Assembly (NCBI RefSeq): GCF_000384395.1
Contig: NZ_ARWE01000001.1
Location: 434,001-498,000, forward strand
DNA from: Geopsychrobacter electrodiphilus DSM 16401
Lineage (GTDB): Bacteria; Desulfobacterota; Desulfuromonadia; Desulfuromonadales; Geopsychrobacteraceae
DNA: 64,000 bases
Direction of reading: 5' to 3'
Shown: in pieces, positions 7,724 to 17,050 of the stretch
How the letters are laid out: the number at the start of each line of letters is the position of its first letter
Numbering within the stretch: position 1 is the stretch's first letter
Program-made: the position numbers and the translations under genes
Notes under the pieces: generated by a model
Seen by the model: the letters and a program-made list of their open reading frames with translations, nothing else
What the model was told of the DNA's origin: nothing
The model's database searches: none

Positions 7724-9364
7724 ATGTTCACAGAAAATGCGTCAGGTTCAGTTTTGCGCTCCATGTCTTCGATGATATTTCTTTTTTTGCTCCTGACTGG
7801 CTGTGCAGGCCAACAGCAGGCGATGACAAACGCTGTGTTTAAGGGGGACCTGAGTGAGGTTGGCAGCCTTCTGCGCTCCGGCTCAGCCGCTGTTAATGCG
7901 CCAGTCGTGCTGGACAAGGTTCAGCCCGCCTGTCCCGGTCAGCCAATCCTGACTCCTCTGCAGGCCGCAGCGTGCACCGGGCAGGAGGGCATCGTGAAAA
8001 TGCTTCTGGCTAACCGGGCCACCATCGACCTTGCTGCCGGTTCCGGGCAAACACCCCTGGTGCTAGCCATGGCTAACGGGCAGAGTACTGTGGTGCGTAT
8101 GCTGGTTCAGGCTGGGGCCAACCTGGAAAGCGCCGATGCCGCAGGCAACACTGTCCTCATGCTCGCCGCGGCACAGGGGGACAAACCCCTCGTCGAATTT
8201 CTGTTAAAGAACGGCGCTTCTCCAAAAGCCAAAAATAAAGCAGGAGAAACGGTCCTGCTGAAAGCTTCCGACCCGGACATCGCAAAAATGTTTGTTGACC
8301 TCGGCGCGGATCCGCTAGCCATCAATGCCATGGGGGAGTCGGGTCTGCATCTGACTGCAAAGACTTGGAATGCCCATATGGCCCGGTTCTTTCTGGATCA
8401 TGGCGTGGACGTAAACCTTCGAAACCGAGAGGGGTTATCTGCCCTTGATCTGGCATATGCCAACAAAGCAAGAAAGATTATTGCGGTTATTGAGCAGTGG
8501 GTTGCCCAATCTCTTGACAAGGAGCTGGAATCAGGAGACCAGGCAGCCCAGCAGGGAAGGTTTTCGGAGGCACTGCCACTTTATCTCGCAGCAGTACCCA
8601 GAGCCACAGCGGTGGGCGGCTCGATCAAGCAGGACCTGCTCGTGAAGATCGTTCGCTGCGCGGCAGCCATGTCTCCGCCGCCGGCCCTGCCTGAGAAAGC
8701 CCGTGAACATCTGGTCCGTGGTTCCTACATGCTCAAGAAGGGGCAGGACATTGGCCTGGTGGAGAAGGAGATGGCGGCCGCCCTGCGCATCGCCCCCTGG
8801 TGGGTTGAAGGTTATTTCAATCTGGGCCAGTTGCAGGCGGAACAGAAGAAGTTCGACCAGGCAGACGAGAACCTGAGGATATTTATTGCCGCCGCACCAT
8901 CGGACCCCAGGGCTCAGACAGCAAAAAATCGGATTATTGAAATCGGGGTAGACAGGGAAAATGAAGCGAAAATAGGGAGCATGCAAGGTCGCTGGGTCGA
9001 CGAAAAAGGGAGAGAGTTTGCTGTTTCCATAGATGGCGATAAAATGCGGATCAATGCCAGTGGTCTTGTCTTTACCCTCGTCCTCAAAAACGACATCATT
9101 TCGGGTTCTGTTGCAGGAGCCTCCTACGCCGGGGACCACCGTTGCACCTTCCCCGCACAAATTCATCCGGTGAGTGGCAAAGTGACACCGGATGCGCGCA
9201 GTATCACTCTCGAATATATCTGGTCTATCTACAAATCCAATTATCATTGTGTAAACATGATGGGGCTCCCCTCCAACTGCTGTCTGCTCTGTGATGAGGT
9301 CTGTGATTCGGTGACCGTAGGTTCTTCGAATCCAGTGACCCTGCAACTTAGACCCGCTTTTTGA
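7724..9364 (+). CDS. Ankyrin-repeat lipoprotein with TPR-like middle domain
   Basis: A 546-residue protein with a lipoprotein signal: hydrophobic MIFLFLLLTG then Cys27, so it should be lipid-anchored in the envelope. Residues ~35-260 hold about six ankyrin-type units (TPLQAAACTGQEGIVKMLL, TVLMLAAAQGDKPLVEFLL and similar). Residues ~265-405 look like TPR helices (ALPLYLAAVP; WWVEGYFNLGQLQAEQKKFDQA). The last ~120 residues are beta-rich, with a cysteine cluster near the end (NCCLLCDEVCD). Ankyrin repeats bind proteins. GAGGAG sits about 8 bases before the ATG. Only 16 bases separate it from the next gene, so the two are probably partners. Function is not known. Confidence 0.75.
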   Translation: MFTENASGSVLRSMSSMIFLFLLLTGCAGQQQAMTNAVFKGDLSEVGSLLRSGSAAVNAPVVLDKVQPACPGQPILTPLQAAACTGQEGIVKMLLANRATIDLAAGSGQTPLVLAMANGQSTVVRMLVQAGANLESADAAGNTVLMLAAAQGDKPLVEFLLKNGASPKAKNKAGETVLLKASDPDIAKMFVDLGADPLAINAMGESGLHLTAKTWNAHMARFFLDHGVDVNLRNREGLSALDLAYANKARKIIAVIEQWVAQSLDKELESGDQAAQQGRFSEALPLYLAAVPRATAVGGSIKQDLLVKIVRCAAAMSPPPALPEKAREHLVRGSYMLKKGQDIGLVEKEMAAALRIAPWWVEGYFNLGQLQAEQKKFDQADENLRIFIAAAPSDPRAQTAKNRIIEIGVDRENEAKIGSMQGRWVDEKGREFAVSIDGDKMRINASGLVFTLVLKNDIISGSVAGASYAGDHRCTFPAQIHPVSGKVTPDARSITLEYIWSIYKSNYHCVNMMGLPSNCCLLCDEVCDSVTVGSSNPVTLQLRPAF

Positions 9365-9380
9365 TAATGGCGGCGCGAGC

Positions 9381-11381
9381 ATGAGACAACTAACAAAATT
9401 GAAGCAGACAGACCGAAAGTCAGTGTGGGCGTTCCGTCCTCTGACTTTTGGTCTGGTCGTCTTGAGTGAACTAATTTTTCCGGCAAAGGGGCACGCAGGA
9501 GTGGTTCCCGAGGCTTCTGCCCCCATGTGCATTCCTGCCCCTGGGATGCCCTGTCCCGGCGACAGCCAGGCAGTCCCGTCCAGTGGTGTGCGCAAGTCAG
9601 GCACCGCGTCGATCGAGTCAATGACGCTGAAGGAATTGCAGAACAGTATTGACCGGATGACCACCATCAACCCTGCCGCCATCCTGAAAGTACGAGACAA
9701 GCAGGTGGAGGGCGCTCAGGCGCTCCAGGAGTCTCTGCAGCGCGAGCAGCAGTCCGAAGAAAAACGTCGGGCACAGGCCGCACAGGAAGCAGAAGCCGCC
9801 CGGCTGGACGCGATTCGGGATCTCAACAAGACCCTGCAGGGAATGCCAGGGGGCGGAGGGACCGAATCGCTGGAGGTCTGGGGGGGCGCTCCCGATACCA
9901 TGGCTCTCCCTTCCGGGGGGACAGCATTTTTTGGCCTTGGAGGAAGTCAAGGCGCCGCCGCTGCGCAGGACCCTTTCAATGACCCGATGGTGGTCGACCT
10001 GCGTCACCTGAAACATGCCTCTTACCTGGTGCAGGCGGTCGAGACATCAACCACGGCGGACGTGCCGGCACTGCTGGACAAAGCCCTGGCAAGCGTGACC
10101 GGAGACATCCCCAACCTTCCTGCCGGAGCGGTCGCCCCGGTTCTCGATGAGAAGGGACGTCAAAGGTTTCAAAAGGCCTATAACGATTACGCCAAAACTC
10201 ACGAGGCATTGGCAAAAAGCGAGACGGCCTTAAAGCAAGCCAGAGAGTGGAAGAAGACGGGGGGACCGGAAGCAGAGGCCGCCTGGGAAAAGGCCCGGTC
10301 CGCTTTTGATAAGGCACAGAATTTGGCTTACGCGGCGAGAGAAGAAGCCGTCCGCGTCCTTAGGGCCTTGGGCACAGGCAAGGATCCGGAAACTTTCCAT
10401 CCACCGATTCCCTCCATTCCTGCCGTCCATGAAGAGACCTGGATGGAGATGCAGAAACGGATGATGCAAGAGCGGGTGACAAGCGATGCCCTGACGCAGC
10501 GGACCCAAAAAGAACTCCTCGCCGTTGTTCCTCCGCTTAAGGGGGCCTTCGAGAAAATGCACGAAGTGGTCATCCTCGGTTTCGGTACAGATGCAAAAGA
10601 CGCCGCAAACATGATGAAGGATGGCGTCAGTTGTTTCAGTAATGGAAAGACCTACAAAAGCATGAACGATGCTGCGGATCGAGCGAAAGCGGAAGGGAAG
10701 GAGGGTGTCGGTGGGGCTGTAGTCGTGTCCTTCGGCACCGATAAGGACGATGTGAAAGGGCTGGATTACTATGCAACTGAGTCGGGCCGGGTATTCGGGG
10801 ATCATCTTTTAGATGGCGAGATATCCCTGAAAACGCCTCAGGCAAGAGAAGCCCTGGCGCAGGTTACCGGCAAGGAGGTTGACCGACTTGTCGCCCACAG
10901 CAACGGTGCGACCATCGCCGAGGCGTTGATTCGAAATGACATGATCCATGTGAATGAATTGAACATCGTCGGCGGCGACATGTCCCTGGCCAAGAAAGGT
11001 GCCTATCAGGAGCTCGTGGATTCAGGGAAAGTCAAACGAGTTGTCGTGTGGGCCAACCTGAACGACCCCGTTGTCTGGGGCACAAGCGAGGCCCCAACAG
11101 AACTGCTGTCGAGCGGCAAGGCCGTTGTTGAATCCCTGGGGAGAAAAGTCATCGGTGCGCCGAGCACCGGTGTCGATTACCACCTGATGTGGGGTGCTGA
11201 CTACCGGATTCTGGCCGCGCCTAAAGGTATTTACGAAACAGCAAAACGGGACGCCGAAATGCTGATATCGCACCACTACGTCGAGTCGTCATATTTTCCT
11301 GGCATTGCGAATTATTATGGGACTAATTACACACTTCCCAAAAGGGTGGTCGACGGCAAAGATCCGCGTGATTCTAAATAA
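9381..11381 (+). CDS. Exported protein with coiled coil and alpha/beta-hydrolase-like C-terminal domain
   Basis: A 666-residue protein of unknown function. A hydrophobic N-terminal stretch (residues ~19-40, ending near GHAG) looks like a signal peptide. Residues ~85-155 are Ala/Gln/Glu-rich and probably coiled coil. A Gly-rich patch and a second charged helical region (residues ~255-330) follow. The C-terminal ~270 residues suggest a lipase/esterase-like fold: VVILGFG, GGAVVVSFGT, and AHSNGA near residue 507, which has the serine in a nucleophile-elbow-like setting (x-H-S-N-G). It is paired with the ankyrin lipoprotein. A secreted effector or envelope enzyme is possible, but no catalytic triad can be proven by eye. 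Confidence 0.6.
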   Translation: MRQLTKLKQTDRKSVWAFRPLTFGLVVLSELIFPAKGHAGVVPEASAPMCIPAPGMPCPGDSQAVPSSGVRKSGTASIESMTLKELQNSIDRMTTINPAAILKVRDKQVEGAQALQESLQREQQSEEKRRAQAAQEAEAARLDAIRDLNKTLQGMPGGGGTESLEVWGGAPDTMALPSGGTAFFGLGGSQGAAAAQDPFNDPMVVDLRHLKHASYLVQAVETSTTADVPALLDKALASVTGDIPNLPAGAVAPVLDEKGRQRFQKAYNDYAKTHEALAKSETALKQAREWKKTGGPEAEAAWEKARSAFDKAQNLAYAAREEAVRVLRALGTGKDPETFHPPIPSIPAVHEETWMEMQKRMMQERVTSDALTQRTQKELLAVVPPLKGAFEKMHEVVILGFGTDAKDAANMMKDGVSCFSNGKTYKSMNDAADRAKAEGKEGVGGAVVVSFGTDKDDVKGLDYYATESGRVFGDHLLDGEISLKTPQAREALAQVTGKEVDRLVAHSNGATIAEALIRNDMIHVNELNIVGGDMSLAKKGAYQELVDSGKVKRVVVWANLNDPVVWGTSEAPTELLSSGKAVVESLGRKVIGAPSTGVDYHLMWGADYRILAAPKGIYETAKRDAEMLISHHYVESSYFPGIANYYGTNYTLPKRVVDGKDPRDSK

Positions 11382-11933
11382 CTCGAGGCGGAATACAGGG
11401 AAGGATTTTCATCAACAGCAGCATAAATCAGGGAACGTTTTCGATAAAATGACAACCCTTGCTCTCCTCCCCTCCTTCCACGTCAAACCCGTATCGATAG
11501 CCCCGGTCAGCTTCAGCACGGCACTGTTCGCGGCCTTGCGTGACAGTCATGTCCACTTTTGCTCCTGCCCACAGATTGTTGAGGCCAGGGCCGTCATCTG
11601 TTATTTTGCTATGCGTCGTCTGCGGTTCCCCGCGTCCGCCATTGGCGCTCAGCCAGGCGCTACCGCTTCAGGCGTCAGCAAAGCAACGCGGCGAGGTGAA
11701 AAACTGTATTGCGAAGATGAAGTTTTTCAGTCATTTATAGGATAATCGTTTTGGCAGGACCGTCCTCATAGGGGCGTATATATTGCCTCTCTCCCGGAGC
11801 CCTCAAGAAAAGCGCATTTTTCGATGCCATCAATTCTCGGGGCTTTAGTAGCCTTGTTCCCAAAGCAGTCACGAGATTTTGGGGACATGACCGAGATTCA
11901 ATTTGTCAGCCCCGCAGAAAGTCGGGAATATTC
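11382..11933. other. Intergenic region of 550 bases without an intact gene
   Basis: Nothing intact is seen. A minus-strand open frame at 11428-11667 may be a gene remnant and is listed separately. The remainder has no recognised promoter, hairpin or repeat that stands out. Base use drifts toward AT near 11820-11933, ahead of the next plus-strand gene. Confidence 0.5.
11428..11667 (-). pseudogene. Possible remnant of an unknown gene (open frame without start)
   Basis: On the minus strand the frame between TGA at 11668-11670 and TGA at 11428-11430 is open for 79 codons. It encodes a protein-like sequence (GGRGEPQTTHSKITDD..., then CRAEADRGYRYGFDVEGG...). There is no plausible start near its upstream end, so it looks like the truncated tail of a gene. 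No family was recognised, and chance openness cannot be excluded. Confidence 0.25.
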
Positions 11934-12584
11934 ATGTTGTCGGATAAATTTATGAAAGATTTTGAACCTGGGCTGGCCCCCTATCTCAGCATCCGTGTTT
12001 CGCTGAAATTTGCAGTTATTCTCATCCTTTTCGTCGTTTTCTATGTTTCCTTGCCGCCCAAAGAAGCCTTAGCTCAAGACGCAGTAACCCCTGTTGAAGC
12101 GGGTGAGTCGATACCTCCTGTTCAAGTGACAAAGGACTCCGGCGATTCAGCAACTTCTTCGGTTCTGAAATTCGTCTATGGCAAATCAGTTAGGGATGGC
12201 ATCCTTATCTTGCCCTATGGCATTCACACCCAAACAAAATCCAAAAGCATAGCCCATAACAATTGTTTCGGACTGGTCTATAATTCTTTCTCAGTCGGAA
12301 CATTTATCAACTCATTTCATGAAAGAACCTGGTATCTGGTGGCGATACGCAATCTCATTGCGTACCATGGCTTCGGACTCGATTACTTTGCGGGAGTCCT
12401 CTATGGATATAAAGGGAAACTGGCAACAGTCAGTGGAGTTCCATTTCGTAATAGTTTTCTGTTCAAACACAACTTCAATCCAATTCTTTCACTTGATACC
12501 TGGTACGAGCTTACGGACCATATTCAACTACAGGTAACTTACACACCATTGGTGGTGTTGGGTGGCATTAAATATAATTTTTAA
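11934..12584 (+). CDS. Putative small outer-membrane beta-barrel protein
   Basis: A 216-residue protein with a hydrophobic segment (residues ~22-42) followed by ALAQDA, compatible with signal-peptide cleavage after an unusually long N-region. The mature part has alternating polar/aromatic strands (FGLVYNSF, FGLDYFAGVLYGYKG, IQLQVTYTPLVVLGG) and ends in KYNF with a terminal phenylalanine, the usual outer-membrane barrel insertion signal. It resembles small lipid-A-modifying or PagP-like barrels in size, but no catalytic residues could be matched. A GGGAA element lies about 9 bases before the ATG. It stands alone. Confidence 0.55.
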   Translation: MLSDKFMKDFEPGLAPYLSIRVSLKFAVILILFVVFYVSLPPKEALAQDAVTPVEAGESIPPVQVTKDSGDSATSSVLKFVYGKSVRDGILILPYGIHTQTKSKSIAHNNCFGLVYNSFSVGTFINSFHERTWYLVAIRNLIAYHGFGLDYFAGVLYGYKGKLATVSGVPFRNSFLFKHNFNPILSLDTWYELTDHIQLQVTYTPLVVLGGIKYNF

Positions 12585-12590
12585 TTCTGA

Positions 12591-12983
12591 ATTACCCCAA
12601 TAACCGAGGCACTTTCTGCCGCTAAAGATGTTGTTCTTCTAATTCAGCTAGCAGAAGGCCCTGTAGTGAAAGTCTTGAAAAACTCGAACACGGTCACCAG
12701 CAAGATGGCCAGGGGGAAACCCGCAAGGAACTCTGAAGGATTTGTTAAAATCGAATTGGCTGGATGTCCGGAAGATGTTTGTTGTTTTGCAGGAGTCGAC
12801 GTGTGTATCGACAACCCGATTTATCGGATTATCGATACGGCTGAACGGTTTAAAGCGGCTGTTATTATTATGGGTAAGCACAGCCAGGCAGAGTTCGAGC
12901 GCCTTTTTTTGGCAGTGTGGCGGAGAAGGTGCCGCATAAAAGCAGGACGCCCGGTGTTTCTTGTCCCGCTTTCGATTGATTAA
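12591..12983 (+). pseudogene. Decayed universal stress protein (UspA family) gene
   Basis: The frame ending at 12983 contains a clear UspA C-terminal half: IIDTAERFKAAVIIMGKHS, then FERLF, then AGRPVFLVPLSID. Between these two parts the conserved GSVAEKV block is found one frame off (12911-12931). It fits if one T is missing from the T-run at 12904-12910 and one A is extra in the AAAA at 12938-12941. Further upstream, helix-like sequence (ESLEKLEHGHQQ) appears in yet another frame and runs into a stop. No start or ribosome site is convincing. The gene is therefore broken, or the assembly has homopolymer errors. Confidence 0.65.
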
Positions 12984-13011
12984 GGTCAACTTGTTTAGAG
13001 GTTAATAGATC

Positions 13012-13731
13012 TTAGTGGCCACCAAGGTATGCCTTACGCACCTCGGGGTCGGCAAGGAGTTCTTCCCCCGTACCGGAAAGCCGAATCTCGCCGTTGACCA
13101 TGACGTAGCCGCGATCGGCAAGTTTGAGGGCATGATTGGCATTCTGCTCTACCAGGAAAATCGTTGTGCCTCGTGATGCGATCTCTGCCAGGTTGTCGAA
13201 TATCTGCTTGACGATGATTGGTGCCAAGCCCAGGCTCGGTTCATCCAGCAGCAGCAGTCGCGGACGGCCCATGAGCGCCCGGCCGATCGCCAGCATCTGC
13301 TGTTCGCCGCCGGACAGGGTTCCGGCCCGCTGATTGCGGCGTTCCTTGAGGATGGGGAACTTCGCATAATTTTCTGCCAGGTCGGTATGTGCATGTTCCA
13401 TCCCGATGGGTATCGTCCCCATTAGTAGATTTTCTTCCACCGTCATTCCTGAAAAGATGCGTCGCCCTTCCGGGACCTGGCCGATACCCAGACTGGCGAT
13501 CTGATGAGTCGGTACATTGGTGATATCCTGCCCCAGGTATCTGATCTGCCCGTTCGCTGGGCGGGGCTCACCAAAAATGGACATCAGCAGGGTCGATTTT
13601 CCCGCCCCGTTGGCGCCGATCAGGGTTACGATTTCACCCTCATCTACCTGCAGGGAGACTTTGCGCAACGCCTGAATCGCTCCGTAATAGGAGTCGATCT
13701 CGACGAGCTCCAGCAGAGGTTGTTCACTCAT
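13012..13731 (-). CDS. livF: Branched-chain amino-acid ABC transporter ATP-binding protein LivF
   Basis: The 239-residue ATPase has Walker A GANGAGKS near residue 39, the ABC signature LSGGEQQMLAIGRAL near residue 138, Walker B LLLLDEPSLGLAP, and the switch histidine region (FLVEQNANHAL). The QQMLAIGRAL signature and the short length distinguish LivF from LivG. It works with LivG at the cytoplasmic face of the LivHM channel to drive leucine/isoleucine/valine or related uptake. Its ATG overlaps the livG stop by 4 bases. It is the last gene of the liv operon; no terminator is obvious after it. Confidence 0.95.
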   Translation of the reverse strand: MSEQPLLELVEIDSYYGAIQALRKVSLQVDEGEIVTLIGANGAGKSTLLMSIFGEPRPANGQIRYLGQDITNVPTHQIASLGIGQVPEGRRIFSGMTVEENLLMGTIPIGMEHAHTDLAENYAKFPILKERRNQRAGTLSGGEQQMLAIGRALMGRPRLLLLDEPSLGLAPIIVKQIFDNLAEIASRGTTIFLVEQNANHALKLADRGYVMVNGEIRLSGTGEELLADPEVRKAYLGGH

Positions 13732-14666
13732 GTGGTTCTTGCCTCCTGAGCTTGGCCGCCGTCAGAAGAACCTGCGGCGGTTTGAGCGGTGGCCGAGTAG
13801 TCTTCTCCCAGATAGGCGGCAAGGACTGCGGGGTTGTTTTCGATATCATGAGGTGTCCCCTCAGCGATGATCACGCCGTGATCGAGAACGACGATCTGTT
13901 CAGAGACATCCATGACCATCCCCATGTCATGCTCGATGAGCAAAACTGTGACCTGATGCTGATCTCTGAGGACCCTGATCAGGTTGGTCAGCTCCTCGGT
14001 TTCTTTTGGGTTGAGACCTGCGGCAGGTTCGTCCAGGCAGACCAGTTGTGGTCCGGTGGCCATGGAACGGGCAATTTCCAGGCGCCGTTGGTGACCATAG
14101 GGTAGTTCACCGGCGAGACGATTGACATCCTTTTCGAGGCCTACGACTTTTAACCAGGCGTGGGCACGATCGATGGCCTCCCGTTCAGAGCGGCGAAAAG
14201 CGGGGGTCTGCAGTACACCGGAGATCGGGTTGCGAATGATCTGCGCGTGTTGGGCGACGAGCAGGTTTTCGATCGCCGTCATCTCGCGGAACAGACGGAT
14301 GTTTTGAAAGGTCCGGGCTACGCCTGCCTGGGCGACCCGGTGTGAGCCGCCGAACATCTTGTAATAGAGACGGCTGGCCAGGCGGGGAGGGTTCAGAAAA
14401 TCTCCGGACTGGAGCTTTTCTCCCAAAACCTGAACCAGATTGATGTCCTTATCTTCGCTGCGGTAGTGGATGCTGCCGCCGGTTGCGCGGTAAAAGCCGG
14501 TGATGCAATTGAAAACGGTGGTTTTCCCGGCGCCGTTCGGGCCGATCATTGCGGAAATCGACCCGCGCTGGATATCGAAGTTGACGTCGCTTAAGGCCAG
14601 GATGCCGCCGAATCGCATCGTCAGCCCGCGTACGCTCAGAAGCGGTGTCCCTGTCGGTGAACTCAT
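13728..14666 (-). CDS. livG: Branched-chain amino-acid ABC transporter ATP-binding protein LivG
   Basis: A 312-residue ATPase with Walker A GPNGAGKT near residue 41, the LivG-type signature LPYGHQRRLEIARSM near residue 186, Walker B LVCLDEPAAGLNP, and LLIEHDMGMVMD around the switch histidine. It is slightly longer than typical LivG (about 255 residues): an insertion (residues ~70-115, KDINLVQVLGEKLQSGDFLNP region) sits before the Q-loop segment, and the C-terminal tail is Ala/Gln-rich. It overlaps livM by 4 bases upstream and livF by 4 bases downstream, so translation is coupled. Confidence 0.95.
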   Translation of the reverse strand: MSSPTGTPLLSVRGLTMRFGGILALSDVNFDIQRGSISAMIGPNGAGKTTVFNCITGFYRATGGSIHYRSEDKDINLVQVLGEKLQSGDFLNPPRLASRLYYKMFGGSHRVAQAGVARTFQNIRLFREMTAIENLLVAQHAQIIRNPISGVLQTPAFRRSEREAIDRAHAWLKVVGLEKDVNRLAGELPYGHQRRLEIARSMATGPQLVCLDEPAAGLNPKETEELTNLIRVLRDQHQVTVLLIEHDMGMVMDVSEQIVVLDHGVIIAEGTPHDIENNPAVLAAYLGEDYSATAQTAAGSSDGGQAQEARTT

Positions 14667-15940
14667 AAGGACGCCTCCTTTATATCATAGGCTTTACGCT
14701 TGATGCGGATCAGACCACGGGGTTTCCAGAGCATCATCAAAACCATGGCAAGGCCAAACAGCAGCACCCTGTATTCAGCGAAATCCCTGAGTACTTCGGG
14801 CAGGATCGTCAGTACCAGGGCAGCGATGATGACACCGACCGTCGATCCGAGTCCGCCGAGGACCACGATGGCCAAAATCAGTGCGGATTCAAAGAAGGTG
14901 AAGGAACTGGGATTGATGAAGCCCTGATAGGTGGCGAAGAACACCCCGGCGATCCCGCCGACCATCGCTCCCATCATGAAGGCGGACAGCTTGACGGTGA
15001 CATGGTTGATGCCCAGGGAGCGGCAGGCGATTTCATCCTCGCGCAGCGCCTCCCATGCTCTGCCCATCGGCATCTGTTTGAGTCGAGTCACAAACAGAAT
15101 CATCAGGCAGACGACGATAAACAGCATCAGATAGATGAAGATGTATTTGTAGGTCGGACTATAGGCCATGTGAAAATATTCATGAAACGGCACGCCACCC
15201 TGGGTAGCATGACGCGTAAACTCCAAGCCGAACAGGGTGGGTGGGGGGGCAGAGGCGCCGTTGGGGCCCCCGGTAATATCCAGCAGATTGTTGAGTATCA
15301 GGCGGATAATTTCGCCGAAACCGAGGGTAACGATCGCCAGGTAGTCGCCATGCATGCGCAATACCGGAAATCCGAGCAAGGCACCGAAGAGTGCCGCGCA
15401 GAGGCCGGCGAACGGCAGCATCGTCCAGAAGCCCAGATGAAAATACTGAGCGCCCATCGCCAGACTGTAAGCTCCGACCGCGTAAAAAGCGACATAGCCC
15501 AGGTCGAGCATGCCCGCCAGGCCGACGACGATGTTCAGACCCAGACCGAGCAGGACATAGATCATGGCCAGGATGACCACGGTCAGCCAGTATTTTCCCA
15601 GGATGAAGGGAAGCACCAGTCCAACCAGAATCAGAACCGGGATCACCAGGTATTGGAACTTCCCTTTTTTCAGGCTGGAGACAGTGACCCCGGCCTCCCG
15701 TTTGCCGATCAGTTTCCCTAAATAATGCCGGCCTTTTGTGGTTTGCATAAGGTATGAGGTCAGGGCCCGTCCAACGGCGACAATTATTGCCATTATCAGC
15801 GGGCGGATCAACTCGTTTCGAACCTCGTATCCGTCAAGGATCAGTCCCGAGATGGGGCCAAAGAGGATCAGGGCGAGAAGCCCGGACCAGAAACCGTCGA
15901 CCACGGCTTTGCGCACGGAGGCTTTTTGCGGCATTGTCAT
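14663..15940 (-). CDS. livM: Branched-chain amino-acid ABC transporter permease LivM
   Basis: A 425-residue multi-spanning membrane protein with the LivM core: LGLNIVVGLAGMLDLGYVAFYAVGAY-type segments near residues 133-158, and the cytoplasmic coupling loop ALREDEIACRSLGIN near residues 296-310, which contacts the ATPase. The N-terminal ~100 residues carry extra membrane segments, as in longer LivM proteins. It pairs with LivH to form the channel. It is 3 bases downstream of livH and overlaps livG. Confidence 0.94.
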   Translation of the reverse strand: MTMPQKASVRKAVVDGFWSGLLALILFGPISGLILDGYEVRNELIRPLIMAIIVAVGRALTSYLMQTTKGRHYLGKLIGKREAGVTVSSLKKGKFQYLVIPVLILVGLVLPFILGKYWLTVVILAMIYVLLGLGLNIVVGLAGMLDLGYVAFYAVGAYSLAMGAQYFHLGFWTMLPFAGLCAALFGALLGFPVLRMHGDYLAIVTLGFGEIIRLILNNLLDITGGPNGASAPPPTLFGLEFTRHATQGGVPFHEYFHMAYSPTYKYIFIYLMLFIVVCLMILFVTRLKQMPMGRAWEALREDEIACRSLGINHVTVKLSAFMMGAMVGGIAGVFFATYQGFINPSSFTFFESALILAIVVLGGLGSTVGVIIAALVLTILPEVLRDFAEYRVLLFGLAMVLMMLWKPRGLIRIKRKAYDIKEASL

Positions 15941-15943
15941 GGA

Positions 15944-16861
15944 TCAGACCTTTTCAATCTCAGGTTTGCCGAGCAGACCACTGGGGCGAAAAATCAGGAC
16001 AAGCACAAGGAGGGCGAAAGCAAAAACGTCCTTATAGTCGGCACTGACAAACCCGGCGAACAGACCTTCCGACATCCCGAGAACCAGGCCTCCCAGCATG
16101 GCGCCCGGCAGCGAGCCGATCCCGCCCAGAACTGCGGCAGTAAAGGCTTTGATGCCGGTTATAAAACCGATGTAAAAATCGAAGGAGCCGTAATTGAGCG
16201 TGACCAGTACTCCGGCCAGTGCCGCCATCGAGGAGCCGATGACGAATACGGTGGAAATGATGCGGTTGGTATTAATGCCCAACATCGCCGCCATCTTGCG
16301 ATCCTGCTGGGTCGCCCGGCACTGGCGGCCGAGAGAGGTTTTCTGGATGATGTAGGTCAGGATCCCCATTCCCACAAATGATGCGACCACGATCATGATC
16401 TGAATGTTGGTGATCTGGACGAAGTTATTCTTTCCCCCCCAGCGGACCACACCCTCCACCAAAAGCGGAACCCCCTGATTCCTCGCACCCTGAGAGACCT
16501 GAACATAGTTCTCCAGCACCAGCGACATGCCGATCGCCGAAATCAGCGGGGCCAGGCGGGTCGATCCGCGCAGGGGGCGATAGGCGAGTCTCTCAATTAC
16601 CCAGCCGTAGGCCCCGGTGATCGCCATGGCCAACAGCAGGGTCAGGATTATGGCGAAGGGCAGAGAGGTGACACCGAAGGAGAAAATGACTGCCAGGATG
16701 ATCGCGGTGAGATAGGCCGAGATCATGTAAATGTCACCATGGGCAAAGTTGATCATGCCGATGATGCCGTACACCATGGTGTAGCCGATGGCGATGAGTC
16801 CGTAGATCGATCCAAGAGTCAGGCCGTTCAGAAGTTGCTGGCCAACGATGTACATATCCAT
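15944..16861 (-). CDS. livH: Branched-chain amino-acid ABC transporter permease LivH
   Basis: A 305-residue permease with about eight hydrophobic segments. Its LivH hallmarks are QQLLNGLTLGSIYGLIAIGY at the N-terminus, FAHGDIYMISAY near residue 39, the coupling loop RATQQDRKMAAMLGIN near residues 182-197, and GLVLGMSEGLFAGF near the C-terminus. The start at 16861 has AAGGA about 9 bases upstream. A 189-base gap with a stem-loop separates it from livK. Confidence 0.95.
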   Translation of the reverse strand: MDMYIVGQQLLNGLTLGSIYGLIAIGYTMVYGIIGMINFAHGDIYMISAYLTAIILAVIFSFGVTSLPFAIILTLLLAMAITGAYGWVIERLAYRPLRGSTRLAPLISAIGMSLVLENYVQVSQGARNQGVPLLVEGVVRWGGKNNFVQITNIQIMIVVASFVGMGILTYIIQKTSLGRQCRATQQDRKMAAMLGINTNRIISTVFVIGSSMAALAGVLVTLNYGSFDFYIGFITGIKAFTAAVLGGIGSLPGAMLGGLVLGMSEGLFAGFVSADYKDVFAFALLVLVLIFRPSGLLGKPEIEKV

Positions 16862-16893
16862 TCAAAATCCTTCTGTTGGGGTATCAGAATGAT

Positions 16894-16943
16894 GAAGCCG
16901 GTCTGCCTCTTTTGCGTCAGCGCATCGGTGACAAACCGGCTTC
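16894..16943. repeat. Inverted repeat between livK and livH
   Basis: GAAGCCGGT (16894-16902) and ACCGGCTTC (16935-16943) are exact reverse complements with 32 bases between them. They lie in the livK-livH gap on the transcribed strand. A stem here could protect the 3' end of a livK transcript or partly terminate transcription, so that more binding protein than permease is made, as is common in such operons. No U-run follows. Confidence 0.4.
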
Positions 16944-17050
16944 TGGTTTACTAATTCGTTGAACGAACTCATGCACTACCAAAACTTCCAAGCCTGCACC
17001 CAATTAAAGGTACCCCCGCCGGGGACATGGCCCGGACGGGGAGATCCCGA

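Noticed and set aside
8531-9700. Minus-strand open frame of 389 codons
   Set aside because: It is antisense to the ankyrin lipoprotein and the start of the next gene, with no recognisable domain.
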